Shown here: in pieces, positions 11,040 to 20,354 of the stretch
Layout of the letters: every line of letters starts with the position of its first letter
Position numbering within the stretch: the stretch's first letter is position 1
DNA from: Pseudomonas sp. Irchel 3A7
GTDB lineage: Bacteria > Pseudomonadota > Gammaproteobacteria > Pseudomonadales > Pseudomonadaceae
Assembly (NCBI RefSeq): GCF_900187565.1
Contig: NZ_FYED01000005.1
Coordinates: 62,001-126,000 of the forward strand
DNA: 64,000 bases
Direction: 5' to 3'
The notes under the pieces: generated by a model
Databases searched by the model: none
What the model was told of the DNA's origin: nothing
The model's input: the letters and a program-made list of their open reading frames with translations, nothing else
Program-made: the position numbers and the translations under genes

Positions 11040-11861
11040 ATGCCGCGCTTTTTTACTTCGTTTCTGTTGTTGTGCCTGACATTCAACGCCCATGCCGACA
11101 GTTACATCACACGCCTGTTGAACAAACCGGTGCCGGGCGGCGTGGCCGTGGTGGACCTGGGCACCGCCGCGCAAGCGCCAAAAGCCAGTTATCAGGGCAA
11201 ACCGGTGCTGGTGATCAAGGAACAGAACAACTGGCTGGCCATCGTCGGCATACCGCTGACGGTCAAGCCGGGTGCCCAATCCGTCAGCAGCGGCGGTCGT
11301 AGCCTGGGGTTCACCGTCGGTAACAAGAAATACCCGGAACAGCGCATCACCCTGAAAAACACGCAACAGGTCAATCCGGATCCGGACAATCTCAAGCGTA
11401 TCGAACGCGAACTGGCCGAGCAGATCGCTGCCTACCGCACGTTCAGTCCGAATACGCCCAGTAACGTGCTGCTGGATAAACCGGTGAACGGCCCGCTGTC
11501 GAGCAAATTCGGCGTGCGCCGCTTCTTCAATGGTGAAGAGCGCAATCCTCACTCAGGCCTGGATTTCGCCGTGCCTGCCGGCACGCCGATCAAGACCCCG
11601 GCCGCCGGGAAGGTGATTCTGATCGGTAATTACTTCTTCAATGGCAATACGGTGTTTGTCGACCATGGCCAGGGCTTTATCAGCATGTTCTGCCACATGT
11701 CGAAGATTGATGTGAAGGTTGGGCAGCAAATGGCACGCGGCGGTGTGGTCGGAAAGGTGGGCGCTACCGGCCGGGCGACGGGACCGCATATGCATTGGAA
11801 CGTCAGCCTCAATGATGCGCGGGTGGATCCGGCCATATTTATTGGCGCGTTTCAGCCTTGA
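11040..11861 (+). CDS. M23 family LytM-type peptidase, exported
   Basis: Predicted periplasmic zinc endopeptidase acting on peptidoglycan cross-bridges or as an amidase activator. 273 residues with a signal peptide (cleavage after about AHA, residue 19), a middle beta domain, and the LytM domain from about 150. Zinc ligands are intact: His171 and Asp175 (HSGLD), and the HxH pair His250/His252 (GPHMHW), with His219 also present. ATG lies 3 bases after the xseA stop, so the two are probably cotranscribed. Confidence 0.92.
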   Translation: MPRFFTSFLLLCLTFNAHADSYITRLLNKPVPGGVAVVDLGTAAQAPKASYQGKPVLVIKEQNNWLAIVGIPLTVKPGAQSVSSGGRSLGFTVGNKKYPEQRITLKNTQQVNPDPDNLKRIERELAEQIAAYRTFSPNTPSNVLLDKPVNGPLSSKFGVRRFFNGEERNPHSGLDFAVPAGTPIKTPAAGKVILIGNYFFNGNTVFVDHGQGFISMFCHMSKIDVKVGQQMARGGVVGKVGATGRATGPHMHWNVSLNDARVDPAIFIGAFQP

Positions 11862-11884
11862 TTCTCAGGAGAGGCTGATGGCCT

Positions 11885-11950
11885 CTTCGCGAGCAGGCTC
11901 GCTCCCACAGGTTCTCGTTGATCCTTGTGGGAGCGAGCCTGCTCGCGAAG
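11885..11950. repeat. REP palindrome pair, outward arrangement
   Basis: CTTCGCGAGCAGGCTCGCTC is followed 16 bases after CCCACAG by TGTGGGAGCGAGCCTGCTCGC, so the tails face each other, opposite to the other pairs in this window. Confidence 0.8.
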
Positions 11951-11969
11951 GCGGCGTCATGGACAGCGC

Positions 11970-12326
11970 CTATTCAGCGTCCAGGTCCTGGATCCCATGG
12001 ACTTCCCGGTCCGCCAGACAATGCCTGACCCACTCCTGAGTCTCCTCGGAAAACCAGCTCAGCTCCTCCGCCGTGATCAACTCCCGCGCGCACAACCCGA
12101 GCAGGTGCGAGCGCGCTTCATGACGTGAAAACCTGAAGACGCCAAACGCCCAATACAGCTCTTTTTGCCCAGCCTTGAGCAATTCCTCGCTGGCGTCGAT
12201 GCGTTCGTAAGGCGCGACACTCTTGTCCAGCACGATCTTTTCGACGTCGGTCATGATCCGGGTGCACATCCGCTCATGGGCCACCGGACGCAATACGCAA
12301 TACTGTTTCCAATCGGACTCGTTCAT
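11970..12326 (-). CDS. Hypothetical protein, 118 aa
   Basis: Start at ATG 12326 chosen for the GGGAG six bases upstream. Soluble, mostly helical, rich in charged residues; it begins MNESDWKQYCVLRPVAHERMC and contains ELITAEELSWFSEETQEWV near the C-terminus. No signal peptide, membrane segment or motif that I recognise. Flanked by a REP pair and the leuA leader region; monocistronic. No function can be given. Confidence 0.7.
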   Translation of the reverse strand: MNESDWKQYCVLRPVAHERMCTRIMTDVEKIVLDKSVAPYERIDASEELLKAGQKELYWAFGVFRFSRHEARSHLLGLCARELITAEELSWFSEETQEWVRHCLADREVHGIQDLDAE

Positions 12327-12550
12327 CGCCGACTCCCGCTTGCCAGTCGAGGCTTTCAAGAAGAATAGCCCCGCCGCAAGCAGCCTGCGCTCAAAACACC
12401 GATTGCGCATCGCTCAAACCTTGCGCAAACAACCTGAAGATCAGGCTGGAACAGAGCAATAAAATCTCGCTAAAAAGACGCCAACGAGTATTCCTCTCAA
12501 TTTTTTTCGACTGCTTGCCATCCTTTCCCCCCGCGGTTAGGGTTGAAGGC

Positions 12551-12628
12551 ATGAAAACCTCTCACACCCTCATTCAGCGCCGTCAGCATCGCAGCTTGTG
12601 CCTAGTCAGTGCACGACTGCCGGGCTGA
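12551..12628 (+). CDS. Possible leuA leader peptide
   Basis: 25-codon ORF ending 90 bases before leuA. The product has four leucines in four different codons (CTC, TTG, CTA, CTG), two of them close together (TTG TGC CTA), where CTA is expected to be rare in this GC-rich genome. Weak ribosome site (AGGG eight bases upstream). The end of the ORF (CTGCCGG, 12617-12623) is perfectly complementary to CCGGCAG at 12675-12681; a second hairpin GGCCG/CGGCC (12681-12698) shares G12681 with that helix and sits just before the leuA ribosome site. This pattern fits leucine attenuation but is inference. The rest of the 392-base gap upstream of leuA has no other clear gene. Confidence 0.45.
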   Translation: MKTSHTLIQRRQHRSLCLVSARLPG

Positions 12629-12718
12629 ATCGCGGTGCCTCGTCTTACGCTTTATCCCCAGAACATTTGATCCACCGGCAGGCCGCCTTTTTTCGGCCCA
12701 CACAATAAGGATTTCCCG

Positions 12719-14398
12719 ATGAGCATGCTCAAAGACCCGTCTTCGAAATACCGCGCATTCCCGACCATCGACATCCCGGACCGCACCTGGCCGTCGAAAA
12801 CCATCACCGCCGCCCCGATCTGGTGCAGCTCCGACCTGCGTGACGGCAACCAGTCGCTGATCGAACCGATGGACGCCGTCAAGAAGCTGCGTTTCTGGAA
12901 AACCCTGGTACAGGTCGGCGTGAAAGAAATCGAAGCCTCCTTCCCGGCCGCTTCGCAAACCGACTTCGACTTCGTGCGCACCCTGATCGAAGGCGGCCAC
13001 ATCCCGGATGACACCACCATCCAGGTGCTGACCCAGGGCCGTGAAGACCTGATCGCCCGCACTTTCGAATCCCTGCGTGGGGCGAAGAAAGCCATCGTTC
13101 ACCTGTACAACGCAACCTCCCCTTCCTTCCGCCGCATTGTCTTCAACCAGGACAAGGACGGAATCAAGGAAATCGCCGTGAGCGCGGCCAAGCTGTTCGT
13201 CAAGTACGCCGCCCAGCAACCGGAAACCGAGTGGACCTTCGAGTACTCGCCGGAAACCTTCAGCGCCACCGAGCTTGAGTTCGCCAAGGAAGTCTGCGAT
13301 GCGGTGATCGACGTCTGGAACCCGACGCCCGAGCACAAAATGATCCTCAACCTGCCGGCCACCGTCGAATGCGCGACCCCGAACATCTATGCCGACCAGA
13401 TCGAATGGTTCGGGCGTCACATCAATCGTCGTGACAGCGTGATCATCAGCCTGCACACCCACAACGACCGTGGTACTGGCGTTGCCGCCACCGAGCTGGG
13501 CCTGATGGCCGGCGCCGACCGCGTCGAAGGCTGCCTGTTCGGCAACGGCGAGCGCACCGGAAACGTCGACCTGGTGACCGTGGCCCTGAACATGTACACC
13601 CAGGGTCTTGACCCGCAACTGGACTTCTCCGACATCGACGGCGTGCGCAAGGTCGTCGAAGAGTGCAACCAGATCCAGGTTCACCCGCGTCACCCGTACG
13701 TCGGCGACCTGGTGCACACCGCATTCTCCGGCTCCCACCAGGATGCGATCCGCAAGGGCTTCGCCCAGCAGAAATCCGATGCCCTGTGGGAAGTGCCTTA
13801 CCTGCCGATCGACCCGGCCGACATCGGCCGCAGCTACGAGGCGGTCATCCGCGTCAACAGCCAGTCGGGCAAAGGCGGTATCGCCTACCTGCTGGAACAG
13901 GAATACGGCATCAGCCTGCCGCGTCGCATGCAGATCGAGTTCAGCCAGGTCGTGCAGCGTGAAACCGATCGCCTGGGCCTGGAAATGACCGCCCAGCAAA
14001 TTCATGCCCTGCTGCACAGCGAATACTTGCAGGCCAACACCCCGTACGCGCTGGTCAGCCATCGCCTGCAGGAAGAAAACGGCCACAGCGCCGTCGAAGT
14101 GGAAGTCGCCAGTAAAGGCCAGGGCGAAACCAACCTGCACTGGCGCGGCAAGGGCAACGGTGCCCTGGAAGCGCTGGTGGCCGGTCTGCCGATTCCGGTG
14201 GAGATCATGGACTACAACGAACACGCCATCGGCGCGGGCACCAATGCCAAGGCCGCGGCCTACATTGAACTGCGTGTGAACGGTGAACGTGCGGTGCACG
14301 GTGTGGGTATCGATGAAAACATCACCACCGCCAGCTTCAAGGCCCTGTTCAGCGCGCTGAACCGCTCCCTGAGCCAGCCGGAAGCGAAAGCGGCGTAA
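12719..14398 (+). CDS. leuA: 2-isopropylmalate synthase
   Basis: First committed step of leucine synthesis: acetyl-CoA plus 2-oxoisovalerate to 2-isopropylmalate. 559 residues, the long form: TIM-barrel with [11 protein letters not shown] (about 39-49) and the metal-binding HTHNDRG (about 245-251), then a linker and the C-terminal regulatory LeuA dimer domain (about 420-550), where leucine inhibits the enzyme. Ribosome site TAAGGA before the ATG at 12719. Single gene followed by a strong terminator; possible leader control upstream. Confidence 0.97.
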   Translation: MSMLKDPSSKYRAFPTIDIPDRTWPSKTITAAPIWCSSDLRDGNQSLIEPMDAVKKLRFWKTLVQVGVKEIEASFPAASQTDFDFVRTLIEGGHIPDDTTIQVLTQGREDLIARTFESLRGAKKAIVHLYNATSPSFRRIVFNQDKDGIKEIAVSAAKLFVKYAAQQPETEWTFEYSPETFSATELEFAKEVCDAVIDVWNPTPEHKMILNLPATVECATPNIYADQIEWFGRHINRRDSVIISLHTHNDRGTGVAATELGLMAGADRVEGCLFGNGERTGNVDLVTVALNMYTQGLDPQLDFSDIDGVRKVVEECNQIQVHPRHPYVGDLVHTAFSGSHQDAIRKGFAQQKSDALWEVPYLPIDPADIGRSYEAVIRVNSQSGKGGIAYLLEQEYGISLPRRMQIEFSQVVQRETDRLGLEMTAQQIHALLHSEYLQANTPYALVSHRLQEENGHSAVEVEVASKGQGETNLHWRGKGNGALEALVAGLPIPVEIMDYNEHAIGAGTNAKAAAYIELRVNGERAVHGVGIDENITTASFKALFSALNRSLSQPEAKAA

Positions 14399-14414
14399 GC
14401 CTTCGCTACAAAGC

Positions 14415-14449
14415 AAAAGGCCCCAAGGTGCGAACCTTGGGGCCTTTTT
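14415..14449 (+). terminator. Intrinsic terminator of leuA
   Basis: AAAAGGCCCCAAGGT and ACCTTGGGGCCTTTTT pair perfectly around a short GCGA loop, 16 bases after the leuA stop. Confidence 0.9.
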
Positions 14450-14479
14450 GTTTGCCTGTAGTTTTTGTAGCGCGGTCCC

Positions 14480-14581
14480 GGCCCCTTCGCGGGCAAGCCC
14501 GCTCCCACAGGAATTGAGCCAGCCACGAAATCTGTGTACGCCATCAATCACTGTGGGAGCGGGCTTGCCCGCGAAGGGGCC
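14480..14581. repeat. REP palindrome pair after leuA
   Basis: GGCCCCTTCGCGGGCAAGCC near the left end and its exact inverted copy GGCTTGCCCGCGAAGGGGCC at the right end, CCCGCTCCCACAG arms inside. Confidence 0.8.
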
Positions 14582-14600
14582 AGTTCAGGCAGTGATAATC

Positions 14601-15392
14601 TCAGGTGAATTCGAAAGTATCCGCATCCAGATTCGCAGGAAACCGCTGCCGGTAAGCCGCCAGTTCCGCCGCATCCAGCACCACCTTGAATACCCCATCC
14701 GCCTCCCCTGCGCTGAGCAATGTCTCGCCCTGGAAATCCAGTACCTGGCTGTCACCGGTATAGGCAAAGCCTTTACCGTCGGTGCCGACGCGGTTCACCG
14801 CTGCCACGTAGCACAGGTTCTCGATCGCCCGTGCCGGCAGCAAGCGGTTCCAGTGCTGTCGCCGCGCGCCCGGCCAATTGGCGGTATACAACAGCAGGTC
14901 GGTGTCCTGGGCATCGCGGCTCCACACCGGGAAGCGCAGGTCGTAGCAAATCAGCGGTCGCACCCGCCAGCCCTTGAGCTCGAACTGCACCTGACGCTCG
15001 CCGGGGGTGTAGTGATTGTGCTCGCCGGCCATACGGAACAGGTGCCGCTTGTCGTAGTGCAGCACCTCGCCGTCCGGCCGCGCCCATAACAGGCGATTGC
15101 GATGACTGCCATCGGCGACCTGAATAATGACGCTACCGGTAATCACCGCATCGAGGTTCGCCGCCTGAGTCCGCAACCATTTGCTGGTGGGGCCGTTTTC
15201 CGCCTCGGCCAGCGTCTCGGACTCCATGGAGAAACCGGTGGTGAACATCTCCGGCAGGATGATCAGGTCAGCGCCACGAGCCTGTTCGAGCAGCCGCTCG
15301 AAATGCTCCAGATTGGCCTGGCGGTCGTGCCAGGCCAGGGTTGTCTGGATCAGCGCAACGGTCAGCTTCGGCAATGCACTCAGATCACGCAT
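14601..15392 (-). CDS. Nitrilase-fold amidohydrolase, probable omega-amidase
   Basis: Carbon-nitrogen hydrolase of 263 residues with the Glu-Lys-Cys triad: Glu48 (ILPEMFTTGF), Lys115 (YDKRHLF) and Cys149 (LICYDLRFP). Such enzymes (YafV/Nit2 type) hydrolyse 2-oxoglutaramate, the keto acid left when glutamine donates its amino group. It overlaps the upstream aminotransferase gene by 13 bases, and that pairing supports the omega-amidase reading. Substrate is inferred from family and context. Confidence 0.88.
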   Translation of the reverse strand: MRDLSALPKLTVALIQTTLAWHDRQANLEHFERLLEQARGADLIILPEMFTTGFSMESETLAEAENGPTSKWLRTQAANLDAVITGSVIIQVADGSHRNRLLWARPDGEVLHYDKRHLFRMAGEHNHYTPGERQVQFELKGWRVRPLICYDLRFPVWSRDAQDTDLLLYTANWPGARRQHWNRLLPARAIENLCYVAAVNRVGTDGKGFAYTGDSQVLDFQGETLLSAGEADGVFKVVLDAAELAAYRQRFPANLDADTFEFT

Positions 15393-16528
15393 AGTTTTTC
15401 CGCCGCTTCACGCAGGGTCTCCTCGCGCTTGGCAAAACACAGCCGCACAAGGCGCTGGCCTTCGGGCGGAGTCTGGTAGAACACCGAGATCGGAATGCTG
15501 GCGACGCCGTGTTCGCGGGTCATCCACAGCGCCATTTCGACATCATTGAGGTCCGGGCGGATCTGCGAGTAGTCGACCAACTGGAAATACGTACCCGCCA
15601 CCCGCGTGAAACTGAAACGCGACGGTGCCAGCAGATCGCAGAACAAGTCGCGCTTGGCCTGATAAAAACCTGGCAATTCTTCGACGTGCTCCGGGTGCTC
15701 GGCCATGTAATCGGCCAGGGCATATTGCAGCGGGGTCACGCCGCAGAAACTGACGTACTGGTGCACCTTGCGCAGCTCGGCCGTCAGGGCTGGCGGCGCG
15801 ACCACGTAGCCGGTTTTCCAGCCGGTGACGTGGTAGGTCTTGCCGAAGGAACTGACCACGAAAGCGCGCTGATACAGTTCTTCATGGGCCAGCACGCTGA
15901 CGTGAGGCACGCCGTCGTACACCAGGTGTTCGTAGACTTCGTCGCTGATCACATAGATGTCGCGATCGCGGATCAACGCTGCCAACTGATCCAGTTCGGC
16001 ACGACTGATCAGCGCACCGCTGGGGTTGTGCGGGGTATTGAGGATAATCATCCGCGTGCGAGGGCTCAGGGCTTCGGCGAGTTTCTCGAAGTCGATACTG
16101 AAATCCTTCACGCCCAATTGCACATGCACACAGCGCCCACCGGCCAGCTCCACCGAAGGTTCGTAACTGTCATAGGCCGGATCGAACACGATGACTTCGT
16201 CACCGCTGTGGATAACCGCCTGGATGGCGCAAAAGATCGCCTGGGTCGCGCCGGGAGTGACCGTCACCTCGTGGTCGGCATCGACGTTGACGCCATAGCT
16301 ACGGGTAATCTTGGTCGCAATCTGCTGACGCAGGGCCGGCAGGCCGGTCATGGGCGAGTACTGGTTGTGGCCACTGGCGATGTGTCGACCGACCGCGTCA
16401 CGCAGGGCTTGCGGGCCGTCGAAATCGGGAAAACCCTGGGACAGATTAAGCGCCCCGGTCTGCGCCGCGAGCTGAGACATCTGAGTGAAGATAGTGATGC
16501 CGACATTCGGCAGCTTACTGGTGATCAT
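15380..16528 (-). CDS. PLP aminotransferase, methionine/glutamine type (YbdL/MtnE-like)
   Basis: Class I aminotransferase, 382 residues: NLSQGFPDFDGP at the N-terminus, NTPHNPSG for the substrate carboxylate, and the PLP lysine in SSFGKTYHVTGWKTGY. The SQGFPDF start is typical of methionine/kynurenine aminotransferases. With the overlapping omega-amidase gene it would use glutamine to transaminate 4-methylthio-2-oxobutyrate in methionine salvage; that pathway role is inference from the known glutamine transaminase-omega-amidase pair. Confidence 0.9.
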   Translation of the reverse strand: MITSKLPNVGITIFTQMSQLAAQTGALNLSQGFPDFDGPQALRDAVGRHIASGHNQYSPMTGLPALRQQIATKITRSYGVNVDADHEVTVTPGATQAIFCAIQAVIHSGDEVIVFDPAYDSYEPSVELAGGRCVHVQLGVKDFSIDFEKLAEALSPRTRMIILNTPHNPSGALISRAELDQLAALIRDRDIYVISDEVYEHLVYDGVPHVSVLAHEELYQRAFVVSSFGKTYHVTGWKTGYVVAPPALTAELRKVHQYVSFCGVTPLQYALADYMAEHPEHVEELPGFYQAKRDLFCDLLAPSRFSFTRVAGTYFQLVDYSQIRPDLNDVEMALWMTREHGVASIPISVFYQTPPEGQRLVRLCFAKREETLREAAEKLCVI

Positions 16529-16601
16529 CGGTGATTCCCTGCTCTACACCCGGCTCTAACGGCGGCGCGGGAGAGCCCGAGGATAGCCCATCCGGCGCCC
16601 A

Positions 16602-16627
16602 TAAAAAAAGGGCGCCAATAGCGCCCT
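16602..16627 (-). terminator. Intrinsic terminator downstream of der
   Basis: On the minus strand GGGCGC-TATTG-GCGCCC followed by seven T. It lies past a REP pair, about 195 bases after the der stop. Confidence 0.75.
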
Positions 16628-16652
16628 TCTTCTAATAACCAACACATAACCC

Positions 16653-16784
16653 TGTGGCGAGGGAGCTTGCTCCCGCTCGGCTGCGCAGCAGTCGCAAATC
16701 AGTCGATACGTTCTAACTGAACGATCTCGGTTGCAGATAATGGGACCGCTTCGCGGTCCAGCGGGAGCAAGCTCCCTCGCCACA
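16653..16784. repeat. REP pair, TGTGGCGAGGGAGCTTGCTCCC type
   Basis: Arms TGTGGCGAGGGAGCTTGCTC and the inverted copy at 16765-16784 enclose a GGACCGC-TTC-GCGGTCC hairpin. The 293-base gap between the aminotransferase and der holds this element and the terminator, no gene. Confidence 0.75.
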
Positions 16785-16821
16785 ACAAGTCCGCTCCCAC
16801 AGGGGTGAGGCAAGCCTTGAA

Positions 16822-18291
16822 TCAGCGCTTGTCGCGGCGCTTCTTGTCGGCCTTCTTGTGGTGCGACATCAAGCGGCGCTTCTTGTTGACCTGGCGGTCG
16901 GTCAGCGAGTTCTTGTTGCCTTCGTACGGGTTCTCGCCGCCCTTGAACTCGATGCGGATCGGCGTACCGACCAGCTTCAAGACACGGCGATAAGTGTTTT
17001 CCAGGTAACGCACGTAAGACTTCGGCACCTTCTCGATCTGGTTACCGTGAATCACGATGATCGGCGGGTTCGCACCACCCAGGTGGGCGTAACGCAGCTT
17101 GATCCGGCGGTTGTTGACCATCGGCGGTGCGTGCTCGCCAACCGCGTCTTCCAGGATCTGGGTCAGGCGGTTGGTCGGCCAGCGGGTGACCGCGGACTTG
17201 AACGAGTTCTGCACCGAGGCGTAGAGGTTGCCCACGCCAGTGCCGTGCAGTGCCGAGATGAAGTGGATGTCGGCATAGTCAACGAAGAACAGGCGACGCT
17301 GCAGCTCGACCTTCACGAAGTCACGCTCGCTCGGCGTCATGCCGTCCCACTTGTTGATCGCGATGACCAGCGCACGACCCGACTCAATGGCAAAGCCCAG
17401 CAGGTTGAGGTCGTGGTCTACCACGCCTTCGCGGGCGTCCATCACGAAGATCACCACGTTGGCGTCTTTGATGGCTTGCAGGGTTTTGACCACGGAGAAT
17501 TTTTCGACTTCTTCGTGGATCTTGCCGCGCTTGCGCACACCGGCGGTGTCGATCAGCGTGTACTTCTCGTCGTTACGCTCGAACGGGATGTAGATACTGT
17601 CGCGGGTGGTGCCGGGTTGGTCATACACGATCACCCGGTCTTCACCGAGCATGCGGTTGACCAGGGTCGACTTGCCGACGTTCGGCCGGCCGATGATGGC
17701 GATCTTGATCCCGTCTTTTTCGCTCGGGCCAGGAATGCGCTTGGCTTCCTCGCCTTCTGCAACGTCCTCTTCCTCGCCTTCTTCCAGCTCGTCTTCGTCT
17801 TTCGGGAATTCACTCAGTGCCGCTTCCAGCAACTGGGTGATGCCGCGGCCGTGGGCGCCGGCGATCGGGATCGCGTGGCCCATGCCCAACGGGGCGAATT
17901 CGGCGCGGGCCATTTCCGGGTCGATGTTGTCGACCTTGTTGGCAACCACGTGAGAACGCTTGTTACGTTTGCGCAAATGCTCGGCGATCATCTGGTCGGC
18001 GGCGGTGAAACCGGCCTTGGCATCTACCAGGAACAGCACTACATCCGCTTCTTCAATGGCCAGCAGCGACTGCTCGGCCATTTTTTCGTCCATACCATGC
18101 TCGTCACCGGAGATACCGCCGGTGTCGATCAGAATGTAGGAACGCCCTTGCCACTTGGCCTCACCGTACTGGCGATCACGGGTCAGACCGGACAAGTCGC
18201 CGACGATGGCGTCGCGAGTCCTGGTCAGGCGGTTGAACAAGGTGGACTTGCCGACGTTCGGTCGGCCCACCAGGGCGATTACGGGAACCAT
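16822..18291 (-). CDS. der: Ribosome biogenesis GTPase Der (EngA)
   Basis: Essential double GTPase for 50S subunit assembly. 489 residues with two G domains (P-loops [14 protein letters not shown] near 8-21 and [14 protein letters not shown] near 203-216), an acidic linker rich in glutamate (about 166-185), and the C-terminal KH-like domain ending in a lysine/arginine-rich tail. Start at ATG 18291 (MVPVIALVG) with GGAG six bases upstream, rather than the GTG four codons earlier. Confidence 0.97.
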   Translation of the reverse strand: MVPVIALVGRPNVGKSTLFNRLTRTRDAIVGDLSGLTRDRQYGEAKWQGRSYILIDTGGISGDEHGMDEKMAEQSLLAIEEADVVLFLVDAKAGFTAADQMIAEHLRKRNKRSHVVANKVDNIDPEMARAEFAPLGMGHAIPIAGAHGRGITQLLEAALSEFPKDEDELEEGEEEDVAEGEEAKRIPGPSEKDGIKIAIIGRPNVGKSTLVNRMLGEDRVIVYDQPGTTRDSIYIPFERNDEKYTLIDTAGVRKRGKIHEEVEKFSVVKTLQAIKDANVVIFVMDAREGVVDHDLNLLGFAIESGRALVIAINKWDGMTPSERDFVKVELQRRLFFVDYADIHFISALHGTGVGNLYASVQNSFKSAVTRWPTNRLTQILEDAVGEHAPPMVNNRRIKLRYAHLGGANPPIIVIHGNQIEKVPKSYVRYLENTYRRVLKLVGTPIRIEFKGGENPYEGNKNSLTDRQVNKKRRLMSHHKKADKKRRDKR

Positions 18292-18323
18292 GCGGCTCTC
18301 CACTTCGTTATTTCAGAAAATAC

Positions 18324-18347
18324 AAAAGCCGCTGCGAGGCAGCGGCT
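18324..18347 (-). terminator. Hairpin with short T-run between bamB and der
   Basis: On the minus strand AGCCGCTG-CCTCG-CAGCGGCT followed by TTTT. Likely partial terminator after bamB, upstream of der. Confidence 0.6.
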
Positions 18348-18376
18348 GGTGCTCGGGGCAACACTGTGCGCTTGTC

Positions 18377-18476
18377 TGTGGGAGCGAGCCTGCTCGCGAA
18401 AAACGCCAGGGCACCGCGTTTATTCAGGACGCAAACGTAATCGTTGACGTCCATCGCGAGCAGGCTCGCTCCCACA
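18377..18476. repeat. REP palindrome pair between der and bamB
   Basis: TGTGGGAGCGAGCCTGCTCGCG and inverted CGCGAGCAGGCTCGCTCCCACA about 56 bases apart. Confidence 0.85.
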
Positions 18477-18527
18477 TTCATACCCGCAAGTGAAGCAGCC
18501 TGAGGTGGTTAACCCCAAGCATAGTTC

Positions 18528-19679
18528 TTACTTAATGGTCAGGGCTTCCAGTTTGCCGCTGTTGCCATAGACATAAATCGTGTCACCCACCACCAGCGGA
18601 CGGGCACGCAGGCCGTCGCTGTCGATGCGTTCGCGGCCGACGAAACGGCCGTCCACCTGGCTCAGCAGGTGCAGGTAACCTTCCAGGTCACCGACTGCAA
18701 CGTAGCTGGAGAACACTTCCGGGGCCGACAGTTGACGGCGGGCCAGCGAATCGTTGCTCCACAGGGCAGTGGTGGAACGTTCGTCGACACCTTCAACGGT
18801 ACCCGAAGACAGGCTCACGTAGACGCTGCCGAAACCCTGGGCGACACCGGCGTAGCTGGAAGCATCACGCTGCCACAGCTGCCGACCGCTTTGCAGGTCC
18901 AGTGCCGCAACGCGACCCTGGTAGCTCGCGACATAAATCGTTTCGCCGGACAACAGCAGGCCGCCGTCGATGTCGACAACGCGCTCCAGTTCCGAACGGC
19001 CTTGCGGGATCGCTACACGCTGTTCCCATACCGGCACGCCGTTGGAAATGTCGAGAGCGACCACTTTACCGGTCGACAGGCCAGCCACCGCGAGACGGTT
19101 GGTGACGATCGGCGCGCTGGTACCGCGCAGGGTCAATACGGCAGGCGTGCTGTCATACAACCAGCGCTGGTTGCCGGTCGCGGCGTCCAGGCCGATCAGA
19201 CGGTCGTCCTGGGTCTGAACCACAACCACATCACCGTTGTTGGCCGGCGGTGCGAGGACTTCGCTGGACACCCGGGAGCGCCATTTCTCTTCGCCGCTGA
19301 TGGCATCCAGGGCAACGATCTCACCCTTGGTCGTACCGACCGTCAGCAGACCGTAAGCGACGCCAACGGCGCCGGAAACAGGCAGTTCGAGATCTTTCTT
19401 CCACTTGACGTCGCCGTTGCTGCGATCCATCGCCATCACCACACCGGTTACATCGGCGGCATAGATGGTGCTGCCATCGATCGCCGGTACCAGCATGTTG
19501 TAGGTTTCGCCCTGACCGTCACCGATCGAACGACTCCACTGCTTTTGCAGAACCACTTCTTCCTTGAAATCGGTCAACTCGGCCGGTGGCAGTTCTTTCT
19601 TGCTGTTGCTGCTGCAACCTGCGGCCAAAATGGCCAGGGTCAGCAATGCTGCATGTTTCCAACGGATCACGTCACGCAT
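18528..19679 (-). CDS. bamB: Outer membrane assembly lipoprotein BamB
   Basis: Beta-propeller lipoprotein of the BAM complex that inserts outer-membrane proteins. 383 residues from ATG 19679, with a lipoprotein signal ending in LAAGC, then repeated PQQ-like blades (GVVMAMDRSNGDVKWK, GEIVALDAISGEEKW, GRVAALDLQSGRQLW). The start overlaps the end of the upstream YfgM-like gene by 8 bases. The longer upstream frame lacks homology. Confidence 0.96.
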   Translation of the reverse strand: MRDVIRWKHAALLTLAILAAGCSSNSKKELPPAELTDFKEEVVLQKQWSRSIGDGQGETYNMLVPAIDGSTIYAADVTGVVMAMDRSNGDVKWKKDLELPVSGAVGVAYGLLTVGTTKGEIVALDAISGEEKWRSRVSSEVLAPPANNGDVVVVQTQDDRLIGLDAATGNQRWLYDSTPAVLTLRGTSAPIVTNRLAVAGLSTGKVVALDISNGVPVWEQRVAIPQGRSELERVVDIDGGLLLSGETIYVASYQGRVAALDLQSGRQLWQRDASSYAGVAQGFGSVYVSLSSGTVEGVDERSTTALWSNDSLARRQLSAPEVFSSYVAVGDLEGYLHLLSQVDGRFVGRERIDSDGLRARPLVVGDTIYVYGNSGKLEALTIK

Positions 19680-20313
19680 CCCCTTTGGCCAGGTCGTCCA
19701 GCTTGATTTGTAGGCCACCGACCGCCGCTTCATCCGACAGTGCCGCCTTGGCTTTTTGATACGCCGCGTGCGCTTCATCGGTACGACCCAGCTGCACCAG
19801 CAGGTCGCCCTTGAGTTCTTCGCGAGTGGCCAGGAAGGCCTTGTCGGCATCGCCTTCGAGCAGTTTCAGGGCCTCATCGGCCTTGTTCTGCGCGCCCAGC
19901 ACCTGCGCCAGGCGCTGACGGGCGATTTCGCCCAGTGCCGGGTTGGCCGGTTTGTCGGCAATGGCTTTCAGTTCGCTGGCTGCGTCATCCAACTTGCCGC
20001 TGTCGACGGCGACTTTCGCCACGAACAGGCTGCCGTATTGCGCATAGGCGCTGCCGCCGAATTCGCTGTTGAGCTTGGCTGCGAGGTCCGAAACACGGGC
20101 CGCGTCAGGCTTGCCGTCCGGCGTCAGTGTGGTCTCCAGCAATTGCTGGTAGAGCACCGAGGCGCCTTGCGACTGGTTGTTCTGATACTTCTGGAACGCC
20201 TGCCAGCCGAACACGATAACCAGCGCCAACAGGCCGCCAGTGACCAGGGGCTTGCCGTTGCGTGACCACCATTCCTTCAAATCCGCCAGGTTTTCGTCTT
20301 CGGTACTCGACAC
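19672..20313 (-). CDS. yfgM: YfgM-like ancillary SecYEG translocon subunit (TPR protein)
   Basis: 213-residue inner-membrane protein: short cytosolic N-terminus, one membrane helix (about 22-42, PLVTGGLLALVIVFGWQAF), then a periplasmic region with TPR-like helices. Members sit at the Sec translocon and hand substrates to periplasmic chaperones. Placement between hisS and bamB is the conserved gene order. Confidence 0.92.
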   Translation of the reverse strand: MSSTEDENLADLKEWWSRNGKPLVTGGLLALVIVFGWQAFQKYQNNQSQGASVLYQQLLETTLTPDGKPDAARVSDLAAKLNSEFGGSAYAQYGSLFVAKVAVDSGKLDDAASELKAIADKPANPALGEIARQRLAQVLGAQNKADEALKLLEGDADKAFLATREELKGDLLVQLGRTDEAHAAYQKAKAALSDEAAVGGLQIKLDDLAKGDA

Positions 20314-20354
20314 CCCAATACTCCTTAATCGCTAAATCGGCTGTTAAGACAGCT

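Noticed and set aside
11885..11950. Repeated palindromes as CRISPR repeats
   Set aside because: Arms are inverted, scattered in single gaps, no regular spacers and no cas genes; these are REP elements.
12602..14551. Long antisense open frame (649 codons) opposite leuA
   Set aside because: Shadow of a clear leuA; strong third-position GC bias keeps antisense frames open. No family motif.
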